64,000 bases of DNA from an uncultured bacterium (GTDB lineage: Bacteria; Cyanobacteriota; Vampirovibrionia; Gastranaerophilales; Gastranaerophilaceae): NCBI GenBank assembly GCA_902774905.1, contig CACYKF010000005.1:1-64000 (forward strand), in the 5' to 3' direction. Both the position numbers and the translations under genes were made by a program. The notes beneath the pieces were generated by a model, which saw only the letters and a list, made by a program, of their open reading frames with translations, was not told the origin of the DNA and searched no databases. Positions 61,793-64,000 of this stretch are shown piece by piece. Every line of letters starts with the position of its first letter. The stretch's first letter is position 1.

Positions 61793-62251
61793 ATGCGTTT
61801 TAGTGAATTAAAAGAGAAGTACGATAAAGAAAATGGTAATGCAACAGAGGTTAATTGCATATTACCAGTTCATACAACTATTAATAAAATCGAAACAGAT
61901 TCATGTATTGTGTTTCCTGATGTTAGGAGGGGATTATGGAAGAAGCAGGATACAATATCACTGAAAAAGAATTTAAACAGATTAGCAATGGAGCAGGCAG
62001 GTTTGCGTGCAAAGAAAACACAAACTGTCGGAATATGGATTATAATATTCCCGTCAATTTTTATATGGATAATTGGTTTTACACTTATAGCAAGACTTAA
62101 AAGAACATTTATTAAACCTATACAAGAGTTGAATGATGTTATTTTTGATTATAACAACGGAAATCGTATGCGAAGATGCCCGTCTTACACGATATCAAAA
62201 GATTTACAAAAACTGTATGACGGCATAAATCATATTTTGGATGTAAAATAA
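61793..62251 (+). CDS. Orphan membrane protein with HAMP-like end, possibly a gene remnant
   Basis: A 152-residue frame. The first 75 residues are hydrophilic and unrecognised. A membrane helix (VGIWIIIFPSIFIWIIGFTL in part) leads into a HAMP-like segment (RTFIKPIQELNDVIFDYNNGNRM) and a short end, but no kinase, methyl-acceptor or cyclase domain follows. GAGGTGG precedes the ATG at 61793. A second frame inside it (61936-62100, 54 codons, MEEAGYNITEKEF...) has a very strong AGGAGGGG site and better codon use early on. The region may be frameshifted or fused from two genes. Confidence 0.45.
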   Translation: MRFSELKEKYDKENGNATEVNCILPVHTTINKIETDSCIVFPDVRRGLWKKQDTISLKKNLNRLAMEQAGLRAKKTQTVGIWIIIFPSIFIWIIGFTLIARLKRTFIKPIQELNDVIFDYNNGNRMRRCPSYTISKDLQKLYDGINHILDVK

Positions 62252-62260
62252 TTTTTATTC

Positions 62261-62458
62261 TTAGAACTCTATAACTTGCGGGATTAGGAATTTACCTTTG
62301 GGGTGTTCAATCAAATATGATGAAACAGGAAGCCACAGTCGATATTCTTTCTTTTCAAAAATTCCTGATGCTTTAACATTTTTTCTTTTTCGGTCATTTA
62401 TAACTATCCTGCTATTTTTATAATAAACACTTTCACTATAGTCACTATAACATAAATA
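62261..62458 (-). pseudogene. Fragment of a metallo-beta-lactamase-fold hydrolase
   Basis: Sixty-five open codons without a start. The reading includes RLWLPVSSYLIEHPKGKFL, which matches the N-terminal strand region of lactonase-like (AhlD-type) metallo-beta-lactamase-fold proteins, just before where the zinc motif HxHxDH would follow. Both the beginning and the whole catalytic part are missing, so it is a decayed remnant. It ends next to the HAMP-like gene and overlaps nothing else. Confidence 0.6.
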
Positions 62459-62462
62459 TCAC

Positions 62463-62491
62463 TTGACAATAATTAGACATCTAACTATAAT
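62463..62491 (+). promoter_or_regulatory. marR promoter with an internal operator
   Basis: TTGACA (62463-62468), 17 bases, TATAAT (62486-62491). The spacer contains the near-perfect palindrome TTAGACATCTAA (62473-62484), well placed for a repressor to block polymerase. The start codon comes 6 bases after the -10 box, so the mRNA is probably leaderless. Confidence 0.75.
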
Positions 62492-62497
62492 ATTTTT

Positions 62498-62902
62498 ATG
62501 AGAAACATGTTAGCACTGATATCTAAAATTCACGAAAAAGGTAATCGTTTTATTATCGAAGAACTAAAGAAAAACGGAGCAGATGGGCTTGTACCGAGCC
62601 ATGGTGATATTTTAGTTTGCCTTTATCATAATGATAAAATAACAATGAAAGATATTGCAGATAAAATTCACAGAACAAGACCGACAGTTACGGTTTTAGT
62701 TGATAAACTGGAAAAATTAGGTTATTTACAAAGAAAAATTTCTCAAGAAGATAGCAGGTATACATATATAGTTTTGACTAAAAAAGGAAAAGATTTCAAA
62801 CCTGTATTTGAAAAAATTTCAAATAAATTAAATGATATGTTATATAAAAATCTGTCAGAAGAAGAATCAGATATTTTAGAAAATCTTTTACAAAAAATAT
62901 AA
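62498..62902 (+). CDS. MarR-family transcriptional regulator
   Basis: Winged-helix regulator of 134 residues, usual length. The wHTH is at about 35-100: SHGDILVCLYHNDKITMKDIADKIHRTRPTVTVLVDKLEKLGYLQRKISQEDSRYTYIVLTKKG (shown in part; the RTRPTVTVLVDKLEKLGYL recognition helix and DSR wing are diagnostic). Helices at both ends form the dimer. It probably represses itself through TTAGACATCTAA in its promoter and the cupin gene through TTAGACATCAAA. The inducer is unknown. Lack of a ribosome site fits a leaderless start. Confidence 0.88.
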   Translation: MRNMLALISKIHEKGNRFIIEELKKNGADGLVPSHGDILVCLYHNDKITMKDIADKIHRTRPTVTVLVDKLEKLGYLQRKISQEDSRYTYIVLTKKGKDFKPVFEKISNKLNDMLYKNLSEEESDILENLLQKI

Positions 62903-62920
62903 AAATTTTTAAATAAATAG

Positions 62921-62932
62921 TTAGACATCAAA
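62921..62932 (+). promoter_or_regulatory. Second candidate MarR operator, before the cupin gene
   Basis: TTAGACATCAAA differs at one base from the palindrome in the marR promoter, in the same G-TTAGACATC context. It lies 17 bases before the cupin start and next to its AAGGAG ribosome site. Confidence 0.55.
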
Positions 62933-62948
62933 CAAAAAGGAGAAAATT

Positions 62949-63323
62949 ATGACAAATTTTAAAAAAGAAGAAATCGGAACAATGGCTGAATTAGGTAAAA
63001 ATTATGAAAACGGAAAAGCATTTTTGCATGATTTATTAGGTTTAACAAGTTGCGAAATTTCTGTCAGTTCAATGCCTGCAGGAATTAAATTACCCTTCAA
63101 TCATAAACACATACAAAATGAAGAAATATACATTTTCTTAAAAGGCGAAGGCACAATGACACTTGATAATGAAGTTATAGAAGTTAAAGAAGGGTCTTGT
63201 GTAAAGGTTCTTCCTGAGGCTGTAAGAACAATGGAATCAAAAACCGATTTGCAATATATTTGTGTTCAGGCAAAAACTAACAGTTTGGAGCAATTTGGTT
63301 TTGGCGATGCGGAATTATGCTAA
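62949..63323 (+). CDS. Cupin-domain protein
   Basis: Single-domain cupin of 124 residues. LPFNHKHIQNEEIYIFLKGEGTMTLDNE is cupin motif 1, with two to three metal-ligand His and a Glu, and VKVLPEAVRTMES is motif 2, in which the usual second-motif His is replaced. A role in binding or modifying a small molecule is likely; no substrate is evident. The start has AAGGAG. It follows marR by 46 bases and shares its operator, so it is probably a target of that regulator. Confidence 0.85.
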   Translation: MTNFKKEEIGTMAELGKNYENGKAFLHDLLGLTSCEISVSSMPAGIKLPFNHKHIQNEEIYIFLKGEGTMTLDNEVIEVKEGSCVKVLPEAVRTMESKTDLQYICVQAKTNSLEQFGFGDAELC

Positions 63324-63343
63324 AAATATTTTGACAAACACAG

Positions 63344-63374
63344 AAAGCCGAGAGTATAAAACTCTCGGCTTTTT
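63344..63374. terminator. Bidirectional terminator after the cupin gene
   Basis: AAAGCCGAGAGT (63344-63355) pairs perfectly with ACTCTCGGCTTT (63361-63372) over a 5-base loop, with T-run. It also ends the convergent small membrane-protein gene. Confidence 0.9.
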
Positions 63375-63376
63375 GA

Positions 63377-63532
63377 TTAATTCCCTATAAATTTTGAGAT
63401 AATATACATCGCAACCATTGTGACTATCATGAAAATCATTGAAGCCAAAACTCCGGTACCTGGAGCATTTGAATAGTATTCTCTATTATTTCCTTCGCTA
63501 ATATTATCTGTTTTGTCATTATTTTCTTCCAT
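63377..63532 (-). CDS. Small single-span membrane protein, 51 residues
   Basis: A short gene 12 bases behind the ion transporter on the same strand. The protein has a polar, acidic N-terminus (MEENNDKTDNISEG) and a single hydrophobic helix (TGVLASMIFMIVTMVAMYII), ending KFIGN. AAAGGA lies 9 bases before the ATG, and a terminator follows the stop. It may be an accessory subunit of the transporter. No family recognised. Confidence 0.65.
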   Translation of the reverse strand: MEENNDKTDNISEGNNREYYSNAPGTGVLASMIFMIVTMVAMYIISKFIGN

Positions 63533-63544
63533 AATAAAATTCCT

Positions 63545-64000
63545 TTATTTTAAATACATTAAGTAAATGTATGCTGTACTGATTACAAGTGAAATTCCGA
63601 CAACAATTACACCGTATTTCATAAACTGCATGAATTTAATCGGATGCCCGAGTTTTGCCGAATTTTCACTAACAATAACATTAGCGGCAGCTCCTATCAT
63701 AGTCATATTACCCCCAAGGCAAGCCCCTAATGATAAGCACCACCATAAGGGAATTGTGTAGTCCACGCCCATTGATTTTTGTATTTCAACGAGCATTGGC
63801 GACATTGTTGCAGTATATGGAATGTTATCTATTACCCCTGAAATTATACCAGAAGCCCAAAGAATCAACATTGATGTTGCAGTTTGAGAGCCTTGTGTAA
63901 CTTTTAATATCCATTCAGCCATAAGTTTAATACCGCCTGATGCTTCAACACCGCCAATTATTATAAATAAGCCGATAAAGAAAAATATTGTGTTCCACTC
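63545..64000 (-). CDS. ArsB/NhaD/SLC13-type ion transporter, C-terminal part
   Basis: The gene is cut by the window edge; the frame is open to base 64000, so only the last 151 residues are seen. Four or more membrane helices are visible. GIISGVIDNIPYTATMSPMLVEI and LGACLGGNMTMIGAAANVIVSENSAKLGHPIKFMQFMKYG (in part) are typical of the ion-transporter superfamily that includes ArsB, NhaD and the P protein. It probably exchanges sodium or anions with protons. A 51-residue membrane protein follows. Confidence 0.8.
   Translation of the reverse strand, partial: EWNTIFFFIGLFIIIGGVEASGGIKLMAEWILKVTQGSQTATSMLILWASGIISGVIDNIPYTATMSPMLVEIQKSMGVDYTIPLWWCLSLGACLGGNMTMIGAAANVIVSENSAKLGHPIKFMQFMKYGVIVVGISLVISTAYIYLMYLK

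Noticed and set aside
1-64000. CRISPR array, rRNA operon, prophage or transposase
   Set aside because: No regularly spaced repeats, no rRNA-like conserved stretches and no phage or transposase motifs were seen.

Overview
The window reads as a chromosomal piece of a low-GC (roughly one third G+C by eye), anaerobic, fermentative bacterium of the non-photosynthetic Cyanobacteriota, most likely the gut order Gastranaerophilales ('Melainabacteria', Vampirovibrionia). This is inferred from three things. The ATP synthase operon has the cyanobacterial order a-c-b'-b-delta-alpha-gamma, with two b-type subunits and no beta/epsilon genes. The anaerobic gene set includes a group-B-like [FeFe] hydrogenase, rubrerythrin and an oxaloacetate decarboxylase pump. 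There are also several long proteins I cannot place in any common family. No rRNA, CRISPR array, phage or transposase was seen.

Layout. 1-4.9 kb: a structured non-coding repeat, a matrixin-like protease, ybaB-recR, ftsZ, a secreted protein, tRNA-Leu(CAA) and a second inverted copy of the repeat carrying a duplicated tRNA 3' end. 4.9-9.9 kb: the atp operon. 10-15.7 kb: lineage-specific proteins, a CDF metal exporter, a divergent flavodoxin-like / rubrerythrin (frameshifted) pair and an NSS-type sodium symporter. 15.7-28.5 kb: a mostly uncharacterised run of COG3580-like, PHP, COG3581-like, radical SAM, six-SLBB polysaccharide export protein, second radical SAM, PAP2 phosphatase, lipid kinase and GH35 beta-galactosidase. 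28.5-38 kb: an unknown membrane protein, LicD, an orphan coding remnant, a giant AsmA-like protein and a two-gene restriction-modification system. 38-44.3 kb: hemolysin-III-like protein, a three-gene serine pathway (aminotransferase, serA, serB) and a coiled-coil protein. 44.3-53.3 kb: secDF, dapA, recO, pilT, comEC and a lytic transglycosylase. 53.3-60.2 kb: [FeFe] hydrogenase, small proteins and the birA-oadG-oadA-oadB operon. 60.3-64 kb: cstA, a decay zone with gene fragments, a MarR-cupin unit with matching operators, and the end of an ion transporter.

How the genes fit together. Energy: sodium exported by OadAB could drive the NSS symporter, while the ATP synthase ring looks proton-type; the hydrogenase would dispose of electrons. 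Envelope: SLBB export protein, LicD, AsmA-like protein, PAP2 and lipid kinase point to glycan and lipid handling in a two-membrane cell. DNA uptake: PilT, ComEC and RecO lie together. Gene expression: at least five genes have a -10-like box only 6-8 bases before the start codon and no ribosome binding site, suggesting leaderless mRNAs. All functional statements are read from motifs by eye; no database search was possible.
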